A DNA stretch of 64,000 bases from NCBI RefSeq assembly GCF_003688935.1, contig NZ_REGE01000001.1:248001-312000 (forward strand), in the 5' to 3' direction. A program made the position numbers and the translations under genes. Source of the DNA: Corynebacterium macginleyi (GTDB taxonomy: Bacteria; Actinomycetota; Actinomycetes; Mycobacteriales; Mycobacteriaceae). This document shows, in pieces, positions 1 through 9,697 of the stretch. The notes beneath the pieces were generated by a model. That model was not told the DNA's origin. It did no database searches and worked only from the letters and a program-made list of their open reading frames with translations. Within the stretch, counting starts at the first letter, position 1, and each line of letters begins with the position of its first letter.

Positions 1-611
1 TCACAGACACATTCGCAGCGGGACTCAAACTCCTCGTAACAGGATTCAATGGCATCATCACGGTCCCGGCATGTGCTGGCAATGGAGTCATTGGTGTCAT
101 CGATAATTTTCGCACCAATAGTGGAGACGATTGGAATAATAAACCTAGCCAGCGGGTGCCTAGTCGCTACCATGGACAAAATATTGAGCAGCGGGATGAC
201 CGCGGAAATCAACTCAATCAGTGCGGTATCGGAGATATCGACGACGTCGGAAATAGCGCTCGAGCACTGCTTGGCAGAGTTAGTAAGGTGCTTTCCTTCT
301 TCGCGATGGATATCAAAATCTTTTTGAATGCCCTTCAAATGCTCGCGCAAGGTGCCATGTGCAACATCGGAGTCATCCGTACACAGGAAATCCGCAAGCC
401 CTTTCCCGCCGCCGTGCGGAAGATTTCCTCCCACCGCGGAGATGGTATGGCGCAGTATATTTTGCGGGGAAATTCCATCTACCGCACTGATGAGCTCACC
501 CACAAGCCCCAATGGCATACTGGGGCCGGAGTACTGTCCCAGGCAGGCCAGTTGGAACTGCGAAATGGCGGCGGAATAATCTCCTAGAAGCGATTTGGTC
601 AGCGTACTCAC
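1..611 (-). CDS. ESX-4-flanking conserved protein, partial (runs off left edge)
   Basis: Reading from a GTG at 611, which shares its first base with the TAG stop of the upstream gene, about 203 codons stay open to the window edge, so the C-terminus is missing. Residues ~120-160 contain a hydrophobic stretch (motifs LIELISAVIPLL and FIIPIVSTIGAKII); the rest is polar, with several Cys near the visible end (ESCYEEFESRCECVC). Position and order (glmM, ~104-aa protein, this gene) match M. tuberculosis Rv3441c-Rv3440c-Rv3439c, so it is probably the Rv3439c counterpart. No function is known to me. Orthology is inferred from synteny, not alignment. The GTG start and missing end make it easy to overlook. 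Confidence 0.7.
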   Translation of the reverse strand, partial: MSTLTKSLLGDYSAAISQFQLACLGQYSGPSMPLGLVGELISAVDGISPQNILRHTISAVGGNLPHGGGKGLADFLCTDDSDVAHGTLREHLKGIQKDFDIHREEGKHLTNSAKQCSSAISDVVDISDTALIELISAVIPLLNILSMVATRHPLARFIIPIVSTIGAKIIDDTNDSIASTCRDRDDAIESCYEEFESRCECVC

Positions 612-925
612 TAGTCCGCAGCCTTTCCGCTTTCTCCTGCAAAGGAGCGGCTAAAGCCGGCATCGTACGTGGCGAATGCGCGCATCTGGTCATGCGCCGC
701 CTGGCCTGTAGCAGAAATATTGTCTAAGCGCCGCGTTCCATTGTCATGAATGCGCGCGAGGATACTGCGTATGCGCTCCCCATGCCCGGAGAAATTTCGC
801 CCAGCTGCAGCAATAGGAAAGTCTGGAACATCGGCGCGATGGGCTTGGCGCTGTTCATCATTGGCACTTATAGCTTGTTTTAGTGCTGACATCGCCTCTG
901 CGGGGCGAAGAAAAACCTCAGACAT
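611..925 (-). CDS. ESX-4-associated conserved small protein (Rv3440c-like position)
   Basis: 104 residues starting MSEVFLRPAEAM. It is mostly helical-looking and polar with no WxG motif, but its size and heptad-like N-terminal half (SALKQAISANDEQR) resemble small ESX-linked helical proteins. It lies downstream of glmM and overlaps the next, partial gene by one base, so the two are translationally coupled. The place corresponds to Rv3440c (about 103 aa) next to mycobacterial ESX-4. Function unknown; a role as chaperone or substrate of the secretion system is inference from context only. Confidence 0.75.
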   Translation of the reverse strand: MSEVFLRPAEAMSALKQAISANDEQRQAHRADVPDFPIAAAGRNFSGHGERIRSILARIHDNGTRRLDNISATGQAAHDQMRAFATYDAGFSRSFAGESGKAAD

Positions 926-1025
926 CGGTATAAATCCCCAAATCCATATGCGGTAAGTGTGCTCACCTTCATTGGACTGGGGTTTATGCCAAATGGTTCC
1001 CCGGTACTTGTTATTTTTTGCCTAT

Positions 1026-2369
1026 CTATACTGAGGCGACGACGGCAGAAAGCCTGCCTGCCACCTTGCGGGCATGTTCTTCCTCGGCCGCTTCCACCAT
1101 GACGCGGAACAGCTCTTCGGTCCCAGAAGGGCGCAGCAGAACACGGCCGGTTTCCCCTAGCTCTTCCTCCGCCTCCACAATGGCTTCCTTGACCTCAGAG
1201 GAATCCAAGATCGCGGCTTTATTGGATACCGGAACGTTAATGAGTACCTGCGGCAATACGGTCATCACGGACGCCAGCTCTTTTAGACTCTTTCCAGATT
1301 TGGCCATGCGCGCCATAATGGACAGGCCAGTGAGGGTGCCATCGCCGGTGGTGGAGTCATCGGGAAGAACTACGTGCCCGGATTGCTCCCCGCCCAGGGA
1401 GAAATCGCCGCGGTGGAGCTCTTCTAACACATAGCGATCGCCCACCGCCGCATGGCGGACCTCAATGTTTTGCTCCTGCATGGCAATGGTCAGGCCCAAG
1501 TTGGACATAACCGTGGCCACAAGCGTGTTAAAACGCAGATCATTGTCTTCCTTCATCCCTACCGCAAGCAAGGCCATGATTTGATCGCCATCGACCACAT
1601 TGCCTTCAGCATCCACGGCGAGGCAACGATCCGCATCGCCATCGTGGGCAAGGCCCAAATCGGCACCATGTTCCAGCACAGCCGCCTGGGCTTTTTCAAT
1701 ATGGGTAGAGCCACAGTTTTCATTGATATTAAAAGCATTGGGCCGGTGATAGATCGGGATAACCTCAGCACCTGCTGCTTCATAGGCGCTCGGAGCGACT
1801 TTCGACGCTGCACCATTAGCTGTATCAACGACCACCTTAATGCCGCTTAAGTCAGTAGATACCACCTCTTTTAGGTGCGCTAGATAGCGCTCGCGCCCAT
1901 CGGGCGCTTCCGAGATAATGCGGCCCAGCTTCGTGCCCGTAGGGCCTTCTTCAACAAGGTTATCCATTGCCGCCTGAATCTTATCTTCCACACTATCCGG
2001 CAACTTCCTGCCGCCGGCGGAAAAGAACTTGATCCCATTATCGGGCATCGGATTATGGGAGGCAGAAATCATCACACCAAGATCTGCACCGTAATCATCC
2101 GTCAAGAAGGCGATAGCCGGGGTGGGGAGCACCCCCACTCGCACCACATCGACGCCACGGGATGCCAAACCAGAGGCGATGGCAGCATCGAGCATTTCGC
2201 CTGATACGCGGGGATCACGGCCGATGACTGCCAAGGGGCGGCGCTCATAAGATTCGCGCTGCGAAGTAAAAACTTCCGCAGCCGCTTGTCCGAGCCTCAA
2301 CGCCAAAATGGGAGTCAGCTTTTTGTTCGCAAGGCCGCGAACTCCATCGGTTCCAAATAGTCGAGTCAT
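1026..2369 (-). CDS. glmM: Phosphoglucosamine mutase
   Basis: 447 aa, the usual GlmM length. It interconverts glucosamine-6-phosphate and glucosamine-1-phosphate in the cytoplasm, leading to UDP-GlcNAc for peptidoglycan. All family signatures are visible: N-terminal LFGTDGVRG, the phosphoserine loop ISASHNPMPDNGIKFF with the catalytic Ser, the metal-binding DGDADRC, the sugar-binding GEQSGH, and the C-terminal phosphate-binding RPSGTEELFRVMVEA. It follows rplM-rpsI on the same strand but is separated from them by a terminator hairpin, so it probably has its own promoter in the ~210 bp upstream. The same rplM-rpsI-glmM order occurs in mycobacteria. Confidence 0.97.
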   Translation of the reverse strand: MTRLFGTDGVRGLANKKLTPILALRLGQAAAEVFTSQRESYERRPLAVIGRDPRVSGEMLDAAIASGLASRGVDVVRVGVLPTPAIAFLTDDYGADLGVMISASHNPMPDNGIKFFSAGGRKLPDSVEDKIQAAMDNLVEEGPTGTKLGRIISEAPDGRERYLAHLKEVVSTDLSGIKVVVDTANGAASKVAPSAYEAAGAEVIPIYHRPNAFNINENCGSTHIEKAQAAVLEHGADLGLAHDGDADRCLAVDAEGNVVDGDQIMALLAVGMKEDNDLRFNTLVATVMSNLGLTIAMQEQNIEVRHAAVGDRYVLEELHRGDFSLGGEQSGHVVLPDDSTTGDGTLTGLSIMARMAKSGKSLKELASVMTVLPQVLINVPVSNKAAILDSSEVKEAIVEAEEELGETGRVLLRPSGTEELFRVMVEAAEEEHARKVAGRLSAVVASV

Positions 2370-2510
2370 GCCGTCAATTATGCCCTGTAAGTCTTGCCGG
2401 TTGCATGTTTGGGCATTGGCACGCAGCTGACCACGGGGTCCATATACACCACGCTAGTGGACGCAGCCCGGGCGCAACTGGAGGGGGCATAGGCAAGAGC
2501 GATAAGACGA

Positions 2511-2545
2511 CAAAACCGCCGCCTCCCAGAATGGGAAGCGACGGC
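2511..2545 (-). terminator. Intrinsic terminator after rpsI
   Basis: On the minus strand a 13-bp stem (CCGTCGCTTCCCA pairing with TGGGAGGCGGCGG, two G-U pairs) closes a 3-nt loop and is followed by GTTTTGTC. It lies 36 nt beyond the rpsI stop and ends the rplM-rpsI transcript before glmM. Confidence 0.8.
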
Positions 2546-2580
2546 AATGCATGGCGCTTGCGCGCGCAGTTGAAGCGAGA

Positions 2581-3123
2581 TTAACGCTTGGAGTACTGCG
2601 GTGCGCGACGTGCCTTGTGCAAACCAGCCTTCTTACGCTCAACCGCACGAGCGTCACGGGTAAGCAAACCAGCCTTCTTCAAGGTGGCGCGATCAGCCGG
2701 GTTGTAGATGTTGAGTGCACGGGCAATAGCCAGGCGCAGGGCACCGGACTGACCGGTTGGGCCACCACCGCTCACGGTGACCTTGAGGTCAAACTGGTTC
2801 TCGCGGTCCAGCAGGGTCAGCGGGGTGAGGATGTCCTGCTGGTGCAGCTTATTGGGGAAGTACTCAGCGAACTCGCGGCCGTTGACCACTATCTGGCCGG
2901 AGCCAGCCACGAGGCGAACGCGAGCAATGGCGCGCTTACGGCGACCGACGGTCTGAATTGGGCCCTCGTGGACCGGAGCAGCGGCCTCAACCTCTGTCTC
3001 GGTCTCAGCATTGGCACTAGCCAACGAATCACCAATGGTGTTGGTGAACTCTTCGGTAGCTGCGGTTGCTGCAGCGATGTCAGCAGCCTCGGCTACATTG
3101 TTGTCGATGTTCTGCTCAGCCAT
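2581..3123 (-). CDS. rpsI: 30S ribosomal protein S9
   Basis: 180 aa. The C-terminal ~130 residues are a standard S9 with [13 protein letters not shown], the conserved FPNK segment and the basic tail ending RRAPQYSKR that reaches the ribosomal P site. The first ~50 residues are an acidic Ala/Glu/Thr-rich extension typical of actinobacterial S9. The start ATG overlaps the rplM stop by one base (TAATG), so the pair is translationally coupled. Confidence 0.97.
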   Translation of the reverse strand: MAEQNIDNNVAEAADIAAATAATEEFTNTIGDSLASANAETETEVEAAAPVHEGPIQTVGRRKRAIARVRLVAGSGQIVVNGREFAEYFPNKLHQQDILTPLTLLDRENQFDLKVTVSGGGPTGQSGALRLAIARALNIYNPADRATLKKAGLLTRDARAVERKKAGLHKARRAPQYSKR

Positions 3124-3566
3124 TACTGTGCCACCTGCTTAAACTCGAAGGTTTCCGGCTTCTGACCGGCGTACGGGTGCTCATCGCCTACGAAGACGTG
3201 CAGCTTCTTGATGGAAGCGCGGGAAAGCTTGTTGTGCGGCATCATGCCGGCAACAGATTCCTCGATAACGCGGACCGGGTTGGCGTCCAAAGACTGCCCC
3301 AGGGTCATGGACTTCAGACCGCCCGGGTAACCGGAGTGGCGGTAGCGCATTTCGCGGTCGCGCTTGTTAGAAGAAACATGGATCTTGTCAGCATTAAGGA
3401 TGATAACGTGATCTCCGGTATCAACGTTCGGTGCGAACTGTGGCTTATGCTTGCCACGCAACAGGTCTGCCACGGTGGAAGCAAGCTTGCCCAGCACCAC
3501 GTCAGTAGCATCGATGACGTACCACTTGCGGGTGATGTCACCGCTCTTGGGGTGGAAAGTAGACAA
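3123..3566 (-). CDS. rplM: 50S ribosomal protein L13
   Basis: 147 aa, with typical L13 motifs ([40 protein letters not shown]). I place the start at a TTG (3564-3566) because an AAGGAG ribosome-binding site sits 5 nt upstream and L13 proteins begin with this STFHPKSGD segment. An ATG at 3692 in the same frame would add 42 residues without family support. Cotranscribed with rpsI. Confidence 0.95.
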   Translation of the reverse strand: MSTFHPKSGDITRKWYVIDATDVVLGKLASTVADLLRGKHKPQFAPNVDTGDHVIILNADKIHVSSNKRDREMRYRHSGYPGGLKSMTLGQSLDANPVRVIEESVAGMMPHNKLSRASIKKLHVFVGDEHPYAGQKPETFEFKQVAQ

Positions 3567-3740
3567 AATGACTCCTTGAAAGTCTGTCTCGGAACTGCCG
3601 GCCAGCGCTAAGCATCCATTCGCTTCCCTACAGCGGCCGGTGGAGACCTGCAAGAAGCGCTTCGCCAGCTGCTTGCTGACGAGCGAACGCATAGAGCAAC
3701 AACTCTAGCCGCTGTCGGCAGAAAAGACCAAAACGCCGAA

Positions 3741-3770
3741 ACCGGCACCTTCTCAGGAAAAGGTACCGGT
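3741..3770 (-). terminator. Putative terminator after the WXG100 gene pair
   Basis: On the minus strand an 11-bp stem (ACCGGTACCTT with AAGGTGCCGGT, one G-U pair) closes an 8-nt loop and is followed by T-rich DNA (TTTCGGCGTTTTGGTCTTTT). It lies between the downstream WXG100 gene and rplM. The rest of 3567-3934 holds the rplM leader; I see no gene in it. Confidence 0.65.
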
Positions 3771-3934
3771 AAATGCGGTTCTATGTAGCAGCTTCTGCGG
3801 TTAGCTTCTGCATTTAGCGCGGTGGGGAGACGGCGGCTGCGTTCGCCTCCTGCCGTATGGATACGGGCACAGGCACCGCCTATCTCCCTGACGCGCTTAA
3901 ACAAGCAGGCTATATAGCTGTTGCCAACCGTACG

Positions 3935-4222
3935 CTAGCCCCAGCTAGCGGCAGCGCGACGGTTGACATCGCTCATGGCGTCATTGCCCTGAGAGACGGT
4001 CTTGGAGATAGTGGCCAGCACGGTATTGAGTTCCTGCGCTGCCTGATCCCACTTAGCCTGCGCCTGATTATAGGCAACTGCGGATTCGCCTTCCCATGTG
4101 CTCACCATAGGCTGGAGGCGGGATTTGAGGTCGGCCAAGGTGCTATTGATGCGGCCGGAGGTGGCATTGATATCAGCGGCGGCAGCGGAGATCGCTCCGA
4201 ATTGGTATTTAATCTCGGACAT
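3935..4222 (-). CDS. WXG100 family type VII secretion substrate (EsxT position)
   Basis: 95 aa, the classic ESAT-6 size: two predicted helices separated by a W-E-G turn (STWEGESAVAY, residues ~42-52). There is no signal peptide, as expected for type VII substrates, which are exported as helical-hairpin heterodimers. Together with the upstream WXG100 gene it forms a pair next to rplM, like esxT/esxU of mycobacterial ESX-4. Pairing and export are inferred from the family. Confidence 0.9.
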   Translation of the reverse strand: MSEIKYQFGAISAAAADINATSGRINSTLADLKSRLQPMVSTWEGESAVAYNQAQAKWDQAAQELNTVLATISKTVSQGNDAMSDVNRRAAASWG

Positions 4223-4266
4223 GTTAATTATGGTTCCTTTCGAAGTTAGTGGTGGAGGTGACTGGA

Positions 4267-4581
4267 TTACAGGGCGAGGCCGCCGCCAACGTTGGAGAAG
4301 GCCTGCGCATTTTCGGCTTCGACGTTGTCAAAATTGTGGGCATTGCTGCGGATGTTTTCAGAAATTGACGTCAATGCCTCGCGCAGTTGTTGCGCGGAGG
4401 TGTTGTAGCGCTGCATCAAATTGTCGAATGAAACCTGTGCCTGCCCGGCCCAGCTACCGCGAACAGAATCCACTACCCCCTGCAGGCGGGTGAGCTCACC
4501 TTGGACTTCGTCATTGGTGTTATCGACGCGGCCGGCGGTAGAGACCATGACATCGGCTTGTGTCTTAAAAGTCTGAGACAT
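4267..4581 (-). CDS. WXG100 family type VII secretion substrate (EsxU position)
   Basis: 104 aa with a W-A-G turn (GSWAGQAQVSF, residues ~43-53) between two helical arms. The C-terminal tail HNFDNVEAENAQ could play the part of the YxxxD/E export signal of CFP-10-like proteins, although Phe replaces Tyr. It is the upstream member of the WXG100 pair, 44 bp before the second gene. An AAGGAGGGG ribosome-binding site precedes the ATG. Confidence 0.9.
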   Translation of the reverse strand: MSQTFKTQADVMVSTAGRVDNTNDEVQGELTRLQGVVDSVRGSWAGQAQVSFDNLMQRYNTSAQQLREALTSISENIRSNAHNFDNVEAENAQAFSNVGGGLAL

Positions 4582-4715
4582 AACAGTGCGCCCCTCCTTA
4601 GGGCGGGAAGAGATGTAGAGTGTGATTTCCCCCGAAAAAGCTTCTATGCTTTCTCATCGTTATTGGACTGCACTAGGACCCCATTTGGTTCCCGGGAAGC
4701 TAAAAACTTTTTTGT

Positions 4716-5855
4716 TTATTTCTTGCTCATGGATTCGGTGGCCATCCGGCAGGCGGCTTTTTGCACGGTATTCGCATTATGCCGGGTATGGCACCCCACC
4801 GACATGTGGTGGCCGGTATCTTCCCATATGGTCCATTCCACTATGGAGCCATCACCAGGGTCCTCTGTATAGAACAACCGCCCTGCGTTCTCGGATACAT
4901 CGCGCAATTCCGGGTCCCTGTCTACCTGGGCTTTGATTTCATCAAAGAGCGCCCTGGCCGGTACGTTAAAAAGGGAATCCGCCGCTAAGAGGATTCTTAG
5001 ATCAGGGTCTTCTCCGGTCACGGTAACTAGTCCCTCTTCTACGGTAGCGTGAAATCCGACGGGAAGGACGACAGATAACCCTTCGATATCGAGGCGCTTT
5101 TCACCCGGGCTAAGACCGCCATCGCCACCAGGAACCTGATCGATACTGCTGCCACTGGCACCGATATCCTCTCCCGGCACGGAATCGGTGGAGCTAGCAG
5201 CGGTAGTACTTCTAGTGGTGATACCGGGCTCGCCTTCGTCCTCATCATGAGACGCACTAGCCCCCATGGTCCACCACGAAGCACCGACGACCGCGAAGAT
5301 CACTACGACGATGGCGACGTGAAACATGTCGATGGCCCCAATCCAACCGCGCAGCTTATCGGTCCACCGCGTGCCCGTCCCCTTCGTTTTCTCCTTACCC
5401 GCTCGCGCGCCAGTTCCAGTTTCGGTATCAGTTCCTGTCTCCGGTCCCGCTTCCGTGTGTTCAATGAGGCTATCCGCCTGGACCGTGGACGTAGATGCCG
5501 GAGCTTTCCCAGGCACAGCCGCTGCCAATACTGATTCCGGTGTAGCCACTGCTTCCTGCTGGCGTACGCGGGCACCTGCTACATCGAGCTGACGCTTCAA
5601 AATGGTAACGGCTTCGCGGGAAATGTCGGTGCCTGAGGGATCCGCGATGACGGCTACGTCCACATCCGGCCATGCGGAACCAGCAATCTTCGCTACTTGG
5701 TCCATGACACGGCCAAGGGCCTTGCCTTCCACGATGCCGGTTCCGGAGAGATCGTAGCGGTACACGGTTTCTGGGCCTTCAAAGATGGTGGCCGCGTCCA
5801 TAACGGTTACCGCAATCGTTGCCGAGGGCGTAGAGATGGGAGCTTGTGCAGACAT
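4716..5855 (-). CDS. Type VII secretion-associated membrane protein, Rv3446c family
   Basis: 379 aa. The N-terminal ~110 residues form a globular domain. A Thr/Glu/Gly-rich linker follows, then one transmembrane helix (FHVAIVVVIFAVVGASWW, residues ~177-194), and a ~150-residue extracytoplasmic domain with conserved Trp and Cys (VEWTIWEDTGHHMSVGCHTR). It sits between eccC and the WXG100 pair exactly where Rv3446c lies in mycobacterial ESX-4. Its ATG directly follows the eccC stop (TAAATG). Function in secretion is unknown; family assignment rests on architecture and synteny. Confidence 0.8.
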   Translation of the reverse strand: MSAQAPISTPSATIAVTVMDAATIFEGPETVYRYDLSGTGIVEGKALGRVMDQVAKIAGSAWPDVDVAVIADPSGTDISREAVTILKRQLDVAGARVRQQEAVATPESVLAAAVPGKAPASTSTVQADSLIEHTEAGPETGTDTETGTGARAGKEKTKGTGTRWTDKLRGWIGAIDMFHVAIVVVIFAVVGASWWTMGASASHDEDEGEPGITTRSTTAASSTDSVPGEDIGASGSSIDQVPGGDGGLSPGEKRLDIEGLSVVLPVGFHATVEEGLVTVTGEDPDLRILLAADSLFNVPARALFDEIKAQVDRDPELRDVSENAGRLFYTEDPGDGSIVEWTIWEDTGHHMSVGCHTRHNANTVQKAACRMATESMSKK

Positions 5856-8800
5856 TTATTCCTCTCCTCTCCCATAGACCACCTGGGCTATTCCCAGGTT
5901 TTCGCCGCGGATGCCCCACTGTCCGCGCCCAGACGGCTGATGGCTGGGCTTTAGCCCGAAGATGGTTCCCTCATCGCGGTCGGCATCGAAAAGCAGGAAT
6001 GCGGGCTGCAGGTCGCGCACCGCGGAAAAGAATTGTCCAAAAAGTGCCCGGCCGATGCCACCGGATTTTCGGGCGATGACCATGTGCAAGCCGATGTCCC
6101 GGGCGTGCGGCAAGAGATCTATCAAGGGAGCGAGGGCGATATCACTGACCAAGTCTGCATCATCAATCACCACGTAAATATCTGGACCTTCCCACCAATT
6201 ACGGGCAGCGAGTTGCTCTGGGGTGATATCCGGCCCCGGCAAGCGTTGTTCCAGCGTGCGGACGGTATTGACGATTGTCTCCTGCACACTGGATTGCGTC
6301 GCGGCATAGGCCGCCACCATGTCTTGGTCCAGCGTGCCCAGGTGAGCGCGGCGCTGATCGATGACTACCAGTCGCGCCGCCTCGCGCGCGAGGCCACTAA
6401 TCCCCCGCATGATCTGTGCCAAGAAGTTGGACTTGCCGCAACCTTGTGCGCCGATGGTAACCAAGTGTGGTTCGCGCTCTGGATTCCACGCCAGGGTGGA
6501 AAGGTCGCGCCCGCCGATTCCCCACGGAATACCACCAGTGGGTGCTTCGCCATGAGCGGCAAGCTCATCTGGGGTCAGGACCGCAGGCAGCATCTTCAAC
6601 CGCGGAGCCGGAATAGCATTAGTATGCACGCGGCAGATGTGGGCAATGTCTTGGTTCGAGGTATGTGCGAGCAGCATATTTTCGCCGGCTTGTGTCAACC
6701 CCCTGCCCGGGGCGCTGGGCAGTTTTTGCTGCAGCTTGCGGTCAATGAGGGAATCGAGCGCCTCTCCCAAGCGCAGCTCGAGGCGGTGAGCAATGAGATC
6801 CCTAATCGCCGGACGCATCGTGGTCCACCGGGAAGTCGCGATGACGACGTGAACATTGGCAGAGGTGCCGTCAGTAACGATATCCGTGATGGCTTCAGCT
6901 ATATCCTCAAACTCTGCATTGGACGGACCGATGTGGTGCCAGCCGTCGATAATTAAAAAGGTCTCGCGCGATTCCGGCCGGCGAATAAACCCGGCTACCT
7001 CGTCTACGATGCGACGGACCTTTTCGCCTTCTTCGCGGCCAGCTAGGCCGGCAACATGCGGCAGCCGGTCCAGGGCGGCTAGCTGCCCGCCACCCAAATC
7101 GATGACATAAAAGCGGATATCTTCCGGCCGCCGGTGCAGCGCCAGGGACGAGACTATCGTGCGCAGCGCGCCCGACTTGCCGGATTGCGGTCCCCCACAC
7201 AGGGCAAGGTGGCCGCCGTGTTGGTGAAAGTTGATGACCAGTTGGTCTTGCCGCTGGTAATACGGCCTATCTATGACCCCAATCGGTACGGAGAGTTCCG
7301 CCGGGTTGGACGCTGCGCCCTCCATATCAAGAGACGACAACTCAATGACCGTCGGCAGCGGCGGTAGCCAGATGCGGTGTGCCTCCTGTCCACGGGCCGT
7401 GGCTTCCTCACCGGCGGCGCGAACCACCTCGCCGAGGACCGATGTAGATTCATCCATCACCACCGTGGACGAATCCTGCGTAGCGGCATCGTCTTCCACC
7501 CATCCGGTAAAAAGCTCGACCCGGCGTGCCGGGCCTGTGAGATTACCGTCGCGGTCCGTGGCCGCGTGCCTGCCGGGGCCACTTGCGGCCCGGCGCGCGA
7601 GCGGGCCTGACACGTAGGAAGCCTGAAACCGGGTGAGATCTTCGGCATCGGATTTCAGGTATCCTGCGCCAGGTTGCCCGGGTAGGTGGTAGGCATCTGT
7701 CACACCAAGGACTTGGCGGGATTCGGCGGAGGAAAAGGTTTTGAGACCAATTCTGTAGGACAGATGGGAGTCCAGCCCCCGCAAGCGCCCTTCCTCAAGC
7801 CTTTGGGAGGCCAAAAGCAGGTGCACGTGAAGGCTGCGCCCCAAGCGCCCCACAGCGACGAAGAGCTCGGCGAAGTCAGGATGCTGGCCCAGTAGCTCGG
7901 AAAATTCGTCCACGACAATGACCAGCGCCGGCAAGGGGCCATAATCGCGCACGGCATCTGCAGAGGCATTGTACTCGCCCACATTGGCAAAGTTGCCGGC
8001 AGTGCGCAAGAGCTCTTGACGGCGGTTCATCTCCCCGGAAATGGCATCATACATGCGCTCTACCAGCGTGGATTCCTCTTCAAGGTTGGTAATGACCGCA
8101 GAAGTATGCGGCAGGCGGTCACAACCCAAAAAGGTCGCACCGCCCTTAAAATCCACCAGCACCAGATTGAGTTCATCCGGGCTATGCGTAGCGGCAAGTG
8201 CGGTCACCAAGGTACGCAGGAGTTCAGATTTACCACTGCCAGTAGCCCCGATGCACAAGCCGTGCGGCCCCATTCCCCCATGTGCGGATTCTTTCAAATC
8301 CAGGGTCACCGGCTGCCCGATAGAATCAATGCCGATGGGCACCATGAGCCGCGAGGTGCCATTACGCCCGTGCCACATACCGCTGGCAGCCAATTCATCA
8401 ACGTCGCTATAGCCGAGCAGCCCCAGCAAATCGTTGCCCCGGCGCCCGGAGGTGCTATCGGGCCGGCGGAATACCGCCATCCGGCGCGCCATAATCGTGG
8501 CCGCGGCGGCGCCCAAAATATCGGGTGTACCCAGTTCTTCCACCCCCGCCGCCGTCACTGCTTGCAGGGTATCCGCCGCGACAAGACACAGGCCTTCTTG
8601 TTCCGCGCGCAGGCTCAATGCGGACGACGGCGCACCCCCTACTTCAATGACGGTGGTATAAGAATCGCCGTGAAAGAAGTCCTCGGTGCCGGTGGTAAAT
8701 AGCGAATCGACCAGCACAATGTGAAACCGCGCCTTATCCGGCTCCCGGGTATGCGGCAGCCATTTCAGCCACTCCCATTCACCACCGATGGCCTTCATCC

Positions 8801-9545
8801 CGATGGTCTCGGGACCATGCGCCAGCGCTAGCTGCATGACCAAGGCCCGCACCGTATCGCGGGCTTTATCGCCGGTAAAGGATAAAAACCTAAAAGCCTG
8901 CAATTGGATAACCACCGGGAGATCGGGCACGATTCCCACCGCCTTGATCGCCTGGCGCATGCTCACCGCACAAACCGGGTCCAGGTCCTCAGTGGCACCG
9001 GAATCCGGAACATTGATGGGTGTGCACAGCGTGGTAGGCCCGGTTCCCACGCGCACCTCTAAAGCATCCGGATCATCGGGCCCGCGCTCCCACATGCGCC
9101 GCGATCCAATTAGTGGTTCCAGTCCCGCCGGATCCGGGTGCCGATACAGCTCGTGTGCGCGCTGCGCACCCGCATTATCCAGGGCCTTTTCCCGCAGTGC
9201 CTTGATGTGTCGCAAGTAGGTCCGCCGGGTTTCATCCGGGTCCTGCCCGCTATCTTGCGGCCCAAACATCATGGCCATGCTAGCCAGCATCATAAGAGGG
9301 AACATGAGCGATACCGGGCTAATTTGCCGCGAGTCACCCGCGCCCAGCACCATCAAAGCCACCATGCCCAGCATTGCGGCTATCATCACGATGGGCAACA
9401 ATAAACGCACCAGCGGCACCGGCTGTGGGCGCACCGCTTCCGGAACTTCCTCAGCCTCAAGCGTACCGGTAGGAAGCGCCGGTGGCGCGTCCCTCAGCGG
9501 CATCGTCAACGGCTCCACGATGTGGGTTTCCCCGATCCCAAGCAT
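5856..9545 (-). CDS. eccC: Type VII secretion ATPase EccC (ESX-4)
   Basis: 1229 aa from an ATG preceded by GGGGGAGGA; an in-frame ATG at 9674 would extend it across the divergent promoter region and is less likely. Two N-terminal transmembrane helices (LLLPIVMIAAMLGMVALMVLG and VSLMFPLMMLASMAMMFG) precede three FtsK/SpoIIIE-type ATPase domains, with Walker A lysines near K439 (ATGSGKS), K790 (PQSGKS) and K1038 (AQGCGKS). The first domain has a clear Walker B (LVIVVDEF), the second FLIIDGW, the third YVVIDDAD. EccC is the membrane motor that recognises WXG100 substrates. Here it is one unsplit polypeptide, as in ESX-4. Confidence 0.96.
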   Translation of the reverse strand: MLGIGETHIVEPLTMPLRDAPPALPTGTLEAEEVPEAVRPQPVPLVRLLLPIVMIAAMLGMVALMVLGAGDSRQISPVSLMFPLMMLASMAMMFGPQDSGQDPDETRRTYLRHIKALREKALDNAGAQRAHELYRHPDPAGLEPLIGSRRMWERGPDDPDALEVRVGTGPTTLCTPINVPDSGATEDLDPVCAVSMRQAIKAVGIVPDLPVVIQLQAFRFLSFTGDKARDTVRALVMQLALAHGPETIGMKAIGGEWEWLKWLPHTREPDKARFHIVLVDSLFTTGTEDFFHGDSYTTVIEVGGAPSSALSLRAEQEGLCLVAADTLQAVTAAGVEELGTPDILGAAAATIMARRMAVFRRPDSTSGRRGNDLLGLLGYSDVDELAASGMWHGRNGTSRLMVPIGIDSIGQPVTLDLKESAHGGMGPHGLCIGATGSGKSELLRTLVTALAATHSPDELNLVLVDFKGGATFLGCDRLPHTSAVITNLEEESTLVERMYDAISGEMNRRQELLRTAGNFANVGEYNASADAVRDYGPLPALVIVVDEFSELLGQHPDFAELFVAVGRLGRSLHVHLLLASQRLEEGRLRGLDSHLSYRIGLKTFSSAESRQVLGVTDAYHLPGQPGAGYLKSDAEDLTRFQASYVSGPLARRAASGPGRHAATDRDGNLTGPARRVELFTGWVEDDAATQDSSTVVMDESTSVLGEVVRAAGEEATARGQEAHRIWLPPLPTVIELSSLDMEGAASNPAELSVPIGVIDRPYYQRQDQLVINFHQHGGHLALCGGPQSGKSGALRTIVSSLALHRRPEDIRFYVIDLGGGQLAALDRLPHVAGLAGREEGEKVRRIVDEVAGFIRRPESRETFLIIDGWHHIGPSNAEFEDIAEAITDIVTDGTSANVHVVIATSRWTTMRPAIRDLIAHRLELRLGEALDSLIDRKLQQKLPSAPGRGLTQAGENMLLAHTSNQDIAHICRVHTNAIPAPRLKMLPAVLTPDELAAHGEAPTGGIPWGIGGRDLSTLAWNPEREPHLVTIGAQGCGKSNFLAQIMRGISGLAREAARLVVIDQRRAHLGTLDQDMVAAYAATQSSVQETIVNTVRTLEQRLPGPDITPEQLAARNWWEGPDIYVVIDDADLVSDIALAPLIDLLPHARDIGLHMVIARKSGGIGRALFGQFFSAVRDLQPAFLLFDADRDEGTIFGLKPSHQPSGRGQWGIRGENLGIAQVVYGRGEE

Positions 9546-9697
9546 GAGTAAAATCCTCCCCCGATCCACGCACTTAGCGCTCTTGGCCCCCTGCCAAGAT
9601 TCCCCGCACTGCGGTGGACACGACGCCACCAGTAAGCCACAATATGTGGCAATGGGCAAGGGGGACGCCCACAATCATGAGACAATTCGGGGGAATT

